From: Promethearchaeota archaeon Loki_b31
GTDB taxonomy: Archaea; Asgardarchaeota; Lokiarchaeia; Sigyniarchaeales; SOKP01
DNA: 55,734 nt
Direction: 5' to 3'
NCBI GenBank assembly: GCA_005222975.1
Contig: NJBI01000016.1
Span: 1-55,734 of the forward strand
Both the position numbers and the translations under genes were made by a program. The stretch's first letter is position 1. Each line of letters begins with the position of its first letter. The notes beneath the pieces were generated by a model, which was given only the letters and a program-made list of their open reading frames with translations, was not told where the DNA came from and searched no databases. This document shows positions 8,199-15,623 of the stretch, piece by piece.

Positions 8199-9503
8199 TT
8201 ATGAGGAATTCATTCCGAAAAAGAGTCTTTGACTAACTCTAGTATGATTATGAGCTGTGGACTTGCTCCAACCATACTTATGATAAATTGAGCTAAAAGA
8301 TTCATAACATTTAATTTCTTTAATTATAAGTGGTATAACTAATTCTTTTCTAGCTTCTTCCCATGTCGAAAAACCTAATTGATTATATATTTGTCTTTGT
8401 AAGGCATATCGGTAATAAGGTTTTTTATATTCATGTAAATATTTCTCAATTCTTAAATCATTAAGGGCTACGTTTTGTTTTAGGTACTTAATAATTAATT
8501 TTTTTAGAAGACTTGCTGGAATACTTAATTTTGTTACTCCTTCCCAACCATCAAGTTTTCCTATAACTGGTAAATTAAGAATGTTTTCTGTATCAACAAG
8601 ATATTTCAATTTTTGATATGATTTACCACCAAACAATGTTTCAATATATTTTCGAGTGAAACGATTAAAAACATTATTTATTTCATGAAGTTCAAAATGA
8701 TTTTTTAATAACAGATAAAAGACAGGTCTTAAAAATTTTATTTGAGCTTCTTCAAATGATCCCCAAAATTGATTAATTCTCCTTCTAACTGTAGACACAC
8801 TGCATACTATACCATGTTTTTTTAGTTTTCTTTGAATTTCAGTTTCCATATCGCCTAATGCTATATAATAAGCAATTGCTATCATTGGTAGATTCATTTT
8901 ACTCACCCCTCCTCCCCCTCCTGTATTTATATTAAGACCAGAACTTGTCAGATTATGTTCTGAAATGTAATCAATTTCTCCAGATCTTAAAGAATTTGAG
9001 GAAAAATGGATTTCTACAGGTGTTCTTGTAAATCTTGAATTTAATATACCAAAAATTAATCTCCAATTATAATTTTCATTGACTTTAAGATTCTCAAAAC
9101 CAACTTGATTTAATATGTTATAAATTAATCTATGGAGTTTCCCTCCTTCACCATGTTTAAAAACAGCTTTATAAACATAAGACATCCATCGAGAATTCAT
9201 CGTATCTGTTGTAAATCCCGCAATGGTTTCACCCTTAGATTTGTCAGATTTTATTTCAGTTATCTCATATACTAAACCATACCATAGATATTTCCCTCTT
9301 GAATTAACAATTCTTTCAAATTTGGAAATATCTTCAAAATCAGATCTTTTAAAACTAAACTCTCCGCTCAAGCGTAGTTGCTTAGGTTTAAATCCTAATT
9401 CCTTGAATGCCCTTAAAATCTCCTTTTTATAGCTCTCAGAAGTGATTTTTGCATATTTTCTAAGAAATTGTTTTCCAAATTTTAATTTCTGCGTTAGGCA
9501 CAT
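8199..9503 (-). CDS. GIY-YIG nuclease fused to tandem helix-turn-helix modules
   Basis: 434 residues. Residues 75-192 look like a divergent GIY-YIG nuclease: YGLVYEI, then TIAGFTTDTMNSRW (the YIG strand and conserved Arg105), the metal-binding glutamate Glu176 in SGEIDYISEHN, and the closing GLNIN. A glycine run (195-199) separates it from a C-terminal half of repeated HTH-like modules, each with a WGSFEEA or FSTWEEA element followed by a phenylalanine/leucine-proline helix. The layout resembles homing or mobile-element endonucleases whose HTH array reads DNA. A second protein of the same architecture is encoded at 41753-43312. Its start overlaps the end of the upstream small gene by 44 bases, so translation is probably coupled. 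It ends the overlapping four-gene operon 10142-8199. Confidence 0.65.
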   Translation of the reverse strand: MCLTQKLKFGKQFLRKYAKITSESYKKEILRAFKELGFKPKQLRLSGEFSFKRSDFEDISKFERIVNSRGKYLWYGLVYEITEIKSDKSKGETIAGFTTDTMNSRWMSYVYKAVFKHGEGGKLHRLIYNILNQVGFENLKVNENYNWRLIFGILNSRFTRTPVEIHFSSNSLRSGEIDYISEHNLTSSGLNINTGGGGGVSKMNLPMIAIAYYIALGDMETEIQRKLKKHGIVCSVSTVRRRINQFWGSFEEAQIKFLRPVFYLLLKNHFELHEINNVFNRFTRKYIETLFGGKSYQKLKYLVDTENILNLPVIGKLDGWEGVTKLSIPASLLKKLIIKYLKQNVALNDLRIEKYLHEYKKPYYRYALQRQIYNQLGFSTWEEARKELVIPLIIKEIKCYESFSSIYHKYGWSKSTAHNHTRVSQRLFFGMNSS

Positions 9504-9840
9504 TCATATCTTCTTTTTGTTCATTAGAATCTTCTTTTTCTGATCGTTCTTTGGGTTTATATTTGTCAAATTCTTCGATAATAAACTTTTGGATTTCTTT
9601 CAATAAGTTGGGATAAAAAAGGTTTAATTGTCTTAAAGTTTTTAACGATTTGAATAATCCACCACTTGAAGTTAATATTTTATGCGTGTTATCTTTGTCA
9701 ATTTCAGTTATTGGCAGATTATCTAAAAGAATTTTAGCTATATTCTTTTTATAGTCAAAATTAATTTCAAATCTATCAAAATCCTTTTCTAGTTCCTTTC
9801 CTATTTGATTAGGTATTTCTTTAATATCATTTTTTACCAT
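9460..9840 (-). CDS. Small acidic protein encoded with the GIY-YIG/HTH nuclease
   Basis: 126 residues from the ATG at 9840, chosen because a strong GGGGGA ribosome-binding site lies just upstream; an earlier ATG at 9873 would add 11 residues but has no such site. The protein is mostly helical and charged, with a lysine/glutamate-rich tail (about 105-120). No known domain was recognised. Its 3' end overlaps the nuclease gene by 44 bases and its 5' end overlaps the preceding RHH gene by 14 bases. By position it may be a partner or inhibitor of the nuclease; the second nuclease cassette also has an overlapping upstream partner gene (43260-43829), though the two partner sequences look unrelated by eye. 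Confidence 0.6.
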   Translation of the reverse strand: MVKNDIKEIPNQIGKELEKDFDRFEINFDYKKNIAKILLDNLPITEIDKDNTHKILTSSGGLFKSLKTLRQLNLFYPNLLKEIQKFIIEEFDKYKPKERSEKEDSNEQKEDMNVPNAEIKIWKTIS

Positions 9841-10012
9841 TATACTTCCCCCGATTTGAACTTGGGTTATCATATTTAATTCCTTTCGATTTAAAGTAAA
9901 AATCGATACATTTTCTTATATATGTCGCAATCGTTTCATTTGTATTGCATAAATCTTTAATCTTGTTAATCAGACTTAGCGATATTCTTACTCGGATCGT
10001 CACTTTTTCCAA
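9827..10012 (-). CDS. Ribbon-helix-helix (CopG/Arc-like) DNA-binding protein
   Basis: 61 residues. A short alternating beta strand (KVTIRVRIS) is followed by two helices (LINKIKDLCNTNETIATYIRKC), the pattern of a ribbon-helix-helix dimeric repressor. The start is TTG at 10012, 8 bases after GAGGG; there is no better start in frame. It overlaps the preceding RHH gene by 47 bases and the following gene by 14. In plasmids and integrated elements such proteins usually repress their own operon or control copy number; here it probably regulates the operon ending in the GIY-YIG/HTH nuclease. The target site is not identified. Confidence 0.65.
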   Translation of the reverse strand: MEKVTIRVRISLSLINKIKDLCNTNETIATYIRKCIDFYFKSKGIKYDNPSSNRGKYNGKK

Positions 10013-10142
10013 TTGTAATTCCCTCTTTTTCTAATTTTTCTTTAACTAGCTTGTGAATCCATTTAGAAATATTTAGACAGTGCTCCTCTGTGTATTTCCT
10101 TAGAGCTTCATCAATCTTTTCTTTTAAGTGTATTGCTGTCAT
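9966..10142 (-). CDS. Second small ribbon-helix-helix-like protein
   Basis: 58 residues, found by reading the minus strand directly. It starts MTAIHLKEKIDEALRKY, with a short strand and two amphipathic helices (ISKWIHKLVKEKL), resembling an RHH or antitoxin fold with a charged tail. ATG start with AAGGT about 8 bases upstream. It is the first gene of the overlapping operon 10142-8199 and shares 47 bases with the next RHH gene in another frame. Two tandem RHH-type genes at the head of an operon suggest regulation of the element. The RHH call is by pattern only. Confidence 0.5.
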   Translation of the reverse strand: MTAIHLKEKIDEALRKYTEEHCLNISKWIHKLVKEKLEKEGITIGKSDDPSKNIAKSD

Positions 10143-10730
10143 AATTTTAACCTTTTTGTTTATAGGAATAAAAATAATTTTTTTATCCTTACTATACTAT
10201 AGCAAGATTTTTGGATTTGGGTATATTTGTACTTTTTAAAACTTTTTTATCTCCAATAATATTACTAGGAGAATTATTATTTAAATCTTTACAATTCTAT
10301 CAATTTGACGATTAGAAAAGTATTTAATTATTAATCTGCTCGATGTTTTACAGGTTTTTGATGCAGGAAATTGTCGATAGGGAAATATGTGATAGATGCG
10401 TACTTTTGCATACTTTGTTTACAAAAAAATATATTTGTATATATTTCTCAATTGGGAAATAGGGAAATTTTAACAATTTAGTCAAAAACATGTCAAAAAG
10501 TCTAAAATTCGATTGCAAAAGAGTGGAATTAGTTAATCTTCTTCCTTTTTTATCGCGTTTTAAACGATTTTATCAAATCCCACTAAAAACCCATTATGAG
10601 TAGAGTTATAACTGAATTATATGTTATTATATACTTGGCTAACGTGTAAATTTTAATCACGTTCTATAAATTTAAATTAAAAACATATAAATAATAAAAA
10701 GAAAAAAATAAAAATCGAAATGAGGGAAAA
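10143..10730. other. Gene-poor intergenic region between divergent operons
   Basis: About 590 bases separate the minus-strand RHH operon from the plus-strand caspase-like gene. It is very AT-rich, with T- and A-runs. Only a 33-codon reading frame (10361-10462) is present and is not convincing. The right part contains an inverted repeat (10641-10663) and a TATA-like ACATATAAATAAT (10684-10696) about 40 bases before the caspase-like gene. No RNA gene was recognised. It probably holds both promoters and regulatory sites of the island. Confidence 0.5.
10641..10663. promoter_or_regulatory. Inverted repeat, possible operator upstream of the caspase-like gene
   Basis: AACGTG and CACGTT form perfect 6-base arms separated by 11 bases. 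The site lies about 20 bases upstream of a TATA-like element for the gene at 10731. It could be bound by one of the RHH proteins encoded across the same intergenic region. The symmetry is seen; the role is inferred. Confidence 0.3.
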
Positions 10731-11954
10731 ATGTATAATAAAAAATTAAGAATCTCAGTAATAATAATAATAAGTTTATTATTAGTAGGCACAAATATTG
10801 TTTCTATTGCAAACGCGGCCGTTCCAACTACATCTTCTTCTGACGTTTTATTTGTACAACTAGGGGATGATTCTATAATTGAAGAAACTACTCAAATAAT
10901 AATGGATAATCTAAATGACAGAAACGAACATTTGTTACAAGAACTTGAAAAACAGGAGATGGAAGAATATGTTGAAAAATTATACGGAATGATTGGTACA
11001 ACTTCTGATATTAATTTTGGTCAACTAAATATTATTGGTCCCCGTATTCTCGATATCAATGTGATTCAAATATCCGTTGAAAGCCTTGAAAATGGAATTC
11101 TGGAGAGTTATAAGACTCAAGTACTGATAATAATAGGGCATGGAAGTGAAGAAGGTCTCATAGGTGAAAATGATAAAATACTTTGGGACGATATTAAGAA
11201 AATAATTACAGATAATTCTGCGAAATATTCGATAATTGCATCCTGTTATAGTGAAAGAGCAACAAAAGATCTTCCGAATGCTATTGGTTTTCCGAATATC
11301 ATAGATGGAATTGTTGCAGCTAACATTGTTTCAGCAATACTTTTTAAAATGTTGGAAGAGACAACTTTAATGAAAAATTGTCTTAATAATGCACTTAAGC
11401 GCTATATGTATATCAGTATTAATCCTAAATCTGCTCAAATTTTGGAACTTGACCCTGGAGGTCCAGGTGGTGGTGGTGGTTCTCCTCCTCCTCCTTCAGG
11501 TCAGTACTTTAGTGATATGGAGATTGAATATTACATTATTGCATTTATAATTTTAATTTTTGCATCGACGATAAATGCAGTGATACCTGCAGACGCTTCT
11601 TGGGCAATAAAACTCTTTAGCGCTTTTAGTGTCATTGGAGTAGGGAGCTATATTTTTAATTTCGCTCTTTACGCAGCTGGTCTGATGACAGAGGCAGCCA
11701 TGTTGTCTAGTTTAGTGGGCTTTTTCAATGTGATGTTAGCGGCACTAATTAATCTTTTTTACATAGTAGATCCGTTTGAGCTAAGTTGTATGATCATTGT
11801 ATTTGGGGTGGGAGCACTTTTGACGATAATTGAACTTCTTGCATCAGGAGGTACTCTTGTAGTTGCAAAATTTTGTCTTATGGCAATAGCATTTGTTTCA
11901 TTAGGATTAGCTTGTTATTTTGATTGGTTGGATTCTGATGGCATTGTAGGTTAA
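10731..11954 (+). CDS. Secreted, membrane-anchored caspase-like (clan CD) protease-like protein
   Basis: 407 residues, not matched to a named family. Order of parts: signal peptide 1-29 (hydrophobic core, cleavage after ANA), a mixed alpha/beta domain about 38-230, a Gly/Pro linker at 242-257, then about five hydrophobic segments to the end. The soluble domain has the clan CD hallmarks: a hydrophobic strand before His-Gly (VLIIIGHGSEEG, His137) and a second strand before the putative nucleophile (YSIIASCYS, Cys172), 35 residues later. Caspases, gingipains, separases and CHAT proteins share this dyad arrangement. The topology puts the protease domain outside the membrane. ATG start with GAGGG 5 bases upstream. 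A polytopic membrane protein follows. Function unknown; regulated proteolysis or an element-encoded effector are both possible. Confidence 0.6.
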   Translation: MYNKKLRISVIIIISLLLVGTNIVSIANAAVPTTSSSDVLFVQLGDDSIIEETTQIIMDNLNDRNEHLLQELEKQEMEEYVEKLYGMIGTTSDINFGQLNIIGPRILDINVIQISVESLENGILESYKTQVLIIIGHGSEEGLIGENDKILWDDIKKIITDNSAKYSIIASCYSERATKDLPNAIGFPNIIDGIVAANIVSAILFKMLEETTLMKNCLNNALKRYMYISINPKSAQILELDPGGPGGGGGSPPPPSGQYFSDMEIEYYIIAFIILIFASTINAVIPADASWAIKLFSAFSVIGVGSYIFNFALYAAGLMTEAAMLSSLVGFFNVMLAALINLFYIVDPFELSCMIIVFGVGALLTIIELLASGGTLVVAKFCLMAIAFVSLGLACYFDWLDSDGIVG

Positions 11955-12135
11955 AATAATACTCTAACTATTTTTTTTTTCTAAAGTTTTATTACGAATT
12001 AATCTTAAAATAATCATAAAGGAGAGGATAATTATAAACAATAATTCTAAAAAAACTCAAGATTACTATATTGAGATAAAAAATAACATTAGTGTCTCGA
12101 AAAATGGTATAGTCGGAAAGATTTTTGTTGGAATT

Positions 12136-13143
12136 ATGTTTACATTTTTTCTAACCATTTTTTCAGTCACGGCATATTCAAATATCTTTTTTGCCGTTCC
12201 AACTTATGCTAAAATGTTAACTATACTTGGAACCGGATTTTTATTTGTAAATATTGTATTCGATAAAGCAGAAGCTATCTTATATTGGAAAGATCCGGGA
12301 AAAAGACCCGTGATTTTGAATATAAAGATGAAACAATCGTTCATTGAGACCATAGTTGTATTTTTTGTTAATTTTATTATTATTATACTTTCCCAATTTT
12401 TAGGATTATTAAATTTTATATATGAACGTGAAGGGATGAAATATTTTATTTCTTATTATCAACCACCCCTCTTTGAAACAGTATTAATTGCCATAATTAC
12501 AACTCTATCGTTTTTCGTCATATGGACATCTATGTATTGGTGTGTAAGTAGATTCCTTCAAATTAAAAATTATTCACACGATTTCAAAAAATTTGATATA
12601 AAAAGATTAGGTATTTTTTTTGGTGGAATGATTTTATTAATAATTTTTTGGGTTGTTCTTTATATACCGGATATGTTATATAAAGAGGTTAAAGTGAATG
12701 GGGACTTCAGTGGTATATTATTTTTTAAAGAATTTGCTCAAAAAGATTATCTTAGGATATTGACGGCGGAGATATTTATTCTTATTGGCTTAAATCTATT
12801 ATTCTATTTTCTAGGTGATAAAAATTTGAGCGAAAGAGATGATTTTGTTCTATTGGAGAAGGAAAACAGTGAGATTAAAAGTAAAAAAGAAAAATACCAA
12901 AAAAGAGCGATCGAAAAACGTTTTATAATAGCAATGTTTGAAATTATAATAGTAACGCTAATTTTTATGCCTTTATTTTTTATATTCGCGTTATTCTATT
13001 CAACAATTGGATCTATTTTAATTTCCGTTCCCTATTTTCTTATGTTAGGAACTATAATTGTCGTATTTATTTTATATGGCGCTATACTGACTGGGAGGAT
13101 TTCGATAATTAAATCAAAATCGAGACAAAGTATCGAAAGTTAA
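12136..13143 (+). CDS. Polytopic membrane protein of unknown function
   Basis: 335 residues from the first ATG, with about seven hydrophobic helices and a charged cytoplasmic loop (about 225-260, lysine/glutamate-rich). No family recognised. The frame is open for another 34 codons upstream: a very strong GGAGAGG ribosome-binding site (12021-12027) is followed 6 bases later by an in-frame ATA at 12034, which would add a polar N-terminal segment (NNNSKKTQDYY...) and begin the first membrane helix cleanly. The ATG itself has no ribosome-binding site. The true start is thus probably about 12034, at a non-standard codon. It lies about 80 bases after the caspase-like gene and may be co-expressed with it. 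Confidence 0.6.
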   Translation: MFTFFLTIFSVTAYSNIFFAVPTYAKMLTILGTGFLFVNIVFDKAEAILYWKDPGKRPVILNIKMKQSFIETIVVFFVNFIIIILSQFLGLLNFIYEREGMKYFISYYQPPLFETVLIAIITTLSFFVIWTSMYWCVSRFLQIKNYSHDFKKFDIKRLGIFFGGMILLIIFWVVLYIPDMLYKEVKVNGDFSGILFFKEFAQKDYLRILTAEIFILIGLNLLFYFLGDKNLSERDDFVLLEKENSEIKSKKEKYQKRAIEKRFIIAMFEIIIVTLIFMPLFFIFALFYSTIGSILISVPYFLMLGTIIVVFILYGAILTGRISIIKSKSRQSIES

Positions 13144-13267
13144 ATGCAATAAATCAAAGAATTTTAGAAGTAATCTTTTTTTTCTAACTCTATAAATCAT
13201 TAAATCGTTAAAACCAACAAGTACATATAACGTGTCAAATTTTAAACAATTCAAAAACTTTAAACAT

Positions 13268-13346
13268 GGGGGAGGATTAAAACGATACGTTCAGGAATGA
13301 TTGCCATCTGATGTATGTGTCAACCTAATCCTTTCCCACCTTTTTT
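13268..13346 (+). terminator. Long-loop hairpin followed by T-run
   Basis: A 12-base stem (13268-13279 with 13326-13337, two G-U pairs) closes a loop of about 46 bases and is followed by six Ts (13341-13346). Two similar arrangements lie at 14038-14117 and 14550-14630. It could be a terminator for the membrane-protein gene or the 3' end of a small structured RNA. Confidence 0.4.
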
Positions 13347-13410
13347 AAATTACAAATATTCGAACGTTTAAAAGAAAAAATTAAAGATTTTGATAAGGAG
13401 ATTTAAGAAA

Positions 13411-13626
13411 ATGTTAGAATGTATCTTATGTGGGAAAATAATCGTTCAAAACGATAATCCTAAGCATTATAGCGTTTGTTCTAAGTGCGACGTAAACGAT
13501 TTAACCGAAGAACAAAAGAAATTCATAGAAATGGGAATAAATTACATAAAGTTAGGAAAAATCGTTAAAACAAAAAGCAATTCGCGATCTTTGCAATTTA
13601 CTCGACGATCTATATTTTTACGCTAA
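13411..13626 (+). CDS. Small zinc-ribbon protein, apparently frameshifted
   Basis: The intact frame gives 71 residues from the ATG at 13411, chosen because AAGGAG lies about 10 bases upstream; the frame's earlier TTG at 13390 precedes that site. CILCGK and CSKCDV form a zinc ribbon in the first 30 residues. The last 16 residues look non-coding. Shifting frame by one base at the A5 run near 13570 restores a plausible helical tail (AIRDLCNLLDDLYFYAKEL...) to a stop at 13715-13717. That tail ends KEKLKEEIETKINEL, nearly the same as the end of the small protein at 14145-14297. So a homopolymer error, a real mutation or programmed slippage is likely. Confidence 0.55.
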   Translation: MLECILCGKIIVQNDNPKHYSVCSKCDVNDLTEEQKKFIEMGINYIKLGKIVKTKSNSRSLQFTRRSIFLR

Positions 13627-13756
13627 GGAATTAATCCCAAAGAATATGAAACATAACTTGAGTTTTAGAAAAGAAAAATTGAAAGAAGAAATCGAAACAA
13701 AAATAAATGAATTGTAAGAAATTAATCGAAATTACAAATAAGGAGTGATTAAGAAA

Positions 13757-14029
13757 ATGAAAATAAATTTTTACAAGTACATGTTAATGACGATGGCTTT
13801 TCTCTTAGGTTTCCACTTGTATTACGTTGTTCAATACGAAGCCATATTTTTAAGATACATAAGTGAAAATCGTGATGAGCTCGTATATATAACGCTAATG
13901 AGACTAGAAATGAGTTTCCAACACATAATAACTTTTATGTTCTGTGTGGCATTACTCGTTATAGCTATCGTCTTGTACCTTGCAGAGTTTTACGCTTGTA
14001 AGTACATTAAAAGCAAGAGGGCAGTTTAA
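13757..14029 (+). CDS. Small two-helix membrane protein
   Basis: 90 residues from the ATG at 13757, preceded by AAGGAG at 10-11 bases spacing; the GTG at 13745 overlaps that site and is rejected. Two hydrophobic helices (about 8-27 and 58-80) flank a charged loop, and the tail is basic. No family recognised. Its leader (AAGGAG, then TTAAGAAA, then ATG) closely matches those of the genes at 13411 and 14326, suggesting a shared origin or translation signal for this set of small genes. Confidence 0.5.
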   Translation: MKINFYKYMLMTMAFLLGFHLYYVVQYEAIFLRYISENRDELVYITLMRLEMSFQHIITFMFCVALLVIAIVLYLAEFYACKYIKSKRAV

Positions 14030-14037
14030 ACTAATAT

Positions 14038-14117
14038 GGGGATTTTGAGAAGGGATAGGGTTTGATTCTCTCAGCCCCCAACATGGTTATCTACTTCTTA
14101 AAAATCCCCTCTTTTTT
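14038..14117 (+). terminator. Long-loop hairpin followed by T-run
   Basis: GGGGATTTTGAGAAG (14038-14052) pairs with 14094-14109 (ends AAAATCCCC), closing about 41 bases, followed by CTTTTTT. A nested GAGAA/TTCTC pairing is possible. It sits just after the small membrane-protein gene. Either a terminator with an unusually long loop or a small RNA. Confidence 0.45.
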
Positions 14118-14144
14118 AAATTAAAAAAATGAGCGTGATAAAAA

Positions 14145-14297
14145 ATGAAAAAACTAAAGTTTGATAAAAAAGGGTTTCTAATACTTCAAAAATTAAATTA
14201 TGAAATACAACACAACGATAGAACCAAAGATTTAATTGATAATATTAAAAAAGAAAAACTGAAAGGGGAAATCGAAACTAAAATAATGAAATTGTAA
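14145..14297 (+). CDS. Small charged helical protein
   Basis: 50 residues, lysine-rich, predicted helical, starting MKKLKFDKKGFL and ending KEKLKGEIETKIMKL. The ending is almost the same as the out-of-frame tail of the zinc-ribbon gene at 13411-13717, which supports both being real coding sequence. ATG at 14145; the ribosome-binding site is weak. Function unknown. It lies between two long-loop hairpins and 16 bases upstream of the next small gene. Confidence 0.45.
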   Translation: MKKLKFDKKGFLILQKLNYEIQHNDRTKDLIDNIKKEKLKGEIETKIMKL

Positions 14298-14325
14298 ACA
14301 ACAAATAAAGGACATGATAAAAGAA

Positions 14326-14508
14326 ATGAAATACTGCATAAATTGTAAGCTAATAGTACAACCTAAAAAGGATTTTAATTTATGTGCTTTTCTTTTTCTT
14401 GCTTTGTTGGGTAGTTTTTGGATATATATAATATATTATGTTTTGAAGTCTAAGAAATGTCCTATATGTAATAGCACTAATTGGGGGGGCAATTATTTAA
14501 ATCTCTAA
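14326..14508 (+). CDS. Small zinc-ribbon protein with a membrane segment
   Basis: 60 residues from the ATG at 14326. CINCKL and CPICNS form a split zinc ribbon around a central hydrophobic stretch (about 20-42), so the zinc knot would sit at the membrane surface. The ATG at 14314 is only 2 bases from AAGGAC; the later ATG has the same spacing as two neighbouring genes with the same leader. No named family recognised; similar small ribbon-plus-membrane proteins are common in archaea. Confidence 0.5.
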   Translation: MKYCINCKLIVQPKKDFNLCAFLFLALLGSFWIYIIYYVLKSKKCPICNSTNWGGNYLNL

Positions 14509-14549
14509 TCAGTTCGATTAGAAAGAATAACGCTAACCCTTTTATTCTC

Positions 14550-14630
14550 GGAGATGCGAGCACTCATTTATGTCTTTTGAAACTTTTACCCTCTCTAACC
14601 CTTTCATTTCTCGCATCTCCACACTTTTTA
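14550..14630 (+). terminator. Perfect 11-base stem with long loop and T-rich tail
   Basis: GGAGATGCGAG (14550-14560) pairs perfectly with CTCGCATCTCC (14610-14620) across a 49-base loop, then ACACTTTTTATTTTT. It follows the zinc-ribbon membrane gene. Third of three such elements within 1.4 kb. Confidence 0.45.
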
Positions 14631-14674
14631 TTTTTACGTTCATTTTAATTAATCTAATGTTAGATGTGTAAAAA

Positions 14675-14809
14675 ATGCCATATAATTGGAAAATAGAATC
14701 TCAAGAACTAAGAAAAGAAAAAAATCGTTTGTTAGATAAGTTAAAAGAGTTAAAACGATCTTATGAGAAATTTAAAAAGGAATTCGAAACAATATTAAAT
14801 AAAAAGTGA
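14675..14809 (+). CDS. Tiny coiled-coil protein
   Basis: 44 residues (MPYNWKIESQELRKEKNRLL...), lysine/glutamate-rich with leucines at heptad-like spacing, so a single coiled-coil helix. Similar in composition to the 50-residue protein at 14145. ATG start, no clear ribosome-binding site. Could be a regulator or capsid-scaffold-like peptide of the element; no evidence for any role. Confidence 0.35.
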   Translation: MPYNWKIESQELRKEKNRLLDKLKELKRSYEKFKKEFETILNKK

Positions 14810-14952
14810 AAAACGTTCAAATTTGCTAAAATGGATTCTATGGGTATTTTATTGATAAAATTATAAATTGTCGGTAAAAATACGGCAGTTTAATTATAAT
14901 AAATATTTCACAAAGTATTTAAAGAAAAAATGAAAAATTTCTTTACTAGAAT

Positions 14953-15045
14953 TTAAAGAAACAAGGGAAGGCAAGTTGTAAATCCCGCTATTAATCCCGT
15001 TACGATGCCAGTAATTAGATAGATTATTGATTTTTTTGTATTCAT
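14953..15045 (-). CDS. Possible 30-residue single-pass membrane peptide
   Basis: MNTKKSIIYLITGIVTGLIA and ten more residues: a basic N-terminus and one hydrophobic helix. It begins 3 bases after the stop codon of the membrane-protein gene at 15049-15579, with AAGGA directly before the ATG. The tight coupling favours a real gene, but the size makes it uncertain. Confidence 0.3.
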   Translation of the reverse strand: MNTKKSIIYLITGIVTGLIAGFTTCLPLFL

Positions 15046-15048
15046 TCC

Positions 15049-15579
15049 TTACTTATTAATTATCTGCCATAGACTTATTGTAATCGTCAAGAGAGCTAGA
15101 AACGAGAAAATACCCATTCCATAGTATGTAGTTTTCTCGTAAGGATACACTGTCTTACTTATATCCGAAATGCTATTCGTAGCAAATGGATCGATTATAC
15201 CTGAAAGAGAGATAAAATTAAAAATGAGTCGATCTGGTAGTGGGTCTAAAACGACAAGCAAGAAGTATGTGAACCAATCGAGCAGAATTCCAAACGCAAA
15301 GACTATGTATGATGACCCCAGAATCATGCGAGGCTTTGTCATAGGATTGTCTCCTAATTTTTGTTCCTTGCTGTATCTTATTCTTTCTAAAAAGTATTTA
15401 CCTCTTAAACTTAATAAGGTTAAAATCCCGATAATTAAGAGTATCGCAAAAAAGATGTATTTAATATACCCAAAAAACAATTCAATAAATGAATTAATCT
15501 CGATAAACAGACCGTCAAGGTTGGGTAAAAATGGGTCAATTATACTTAAAAATTTTACACGAAAAAGATAGGTGATCAT
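15049..15579 (-). CDS. Four-helix membrane protein of unknown function
   Basis: 176 residues with about four hydrophobic helices (about 36-58, 85-108, 115-133, 152-172) and no recognisable motif. It probably shares a transcript with the upstream membrane gene at 15624-15962, 44 bases away on the same strand. Together with the island's other membrane proteins it gives the region a strikingly high share of hydrophobic gene products. Exact function unknown. Confidence 0.5.
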   Translation of the reverse strand: MITYLFRVKFLSIIDPFLPNLDGLFIEINSFIELFFGYIKYIFFAILLIIGILTLLSLRGKYFLERIRYSKEQKLGDNPMTKPRMILGSSYIVFAFGILLDWFTYFLLVVLDPLPDRLIFNFISLSGIIDPFATNSISDISKTVYPYEKTTYYGMGIFSFLALLTITISLWQIINK

Positions 15580-15623
15580 CTATATTACCTTTAAAATCAC
15601 CTATTTAAATTCTACAGATTAAC

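Noticed and set aside
10361..10462. 33-codon frame with two cysteines in the island's regulatory region
   Set aside because: Too short, no ribosome-binding site and no similarity to the other small zinc proteins.
14038..14080. tRNA gene, because of a GGGTTTGATTC stretch like a T-loop
   Set aside because: No acceptor stem, D-arm or anticodon arm fits around it, and the stretch lies inside a different, better hairpin.
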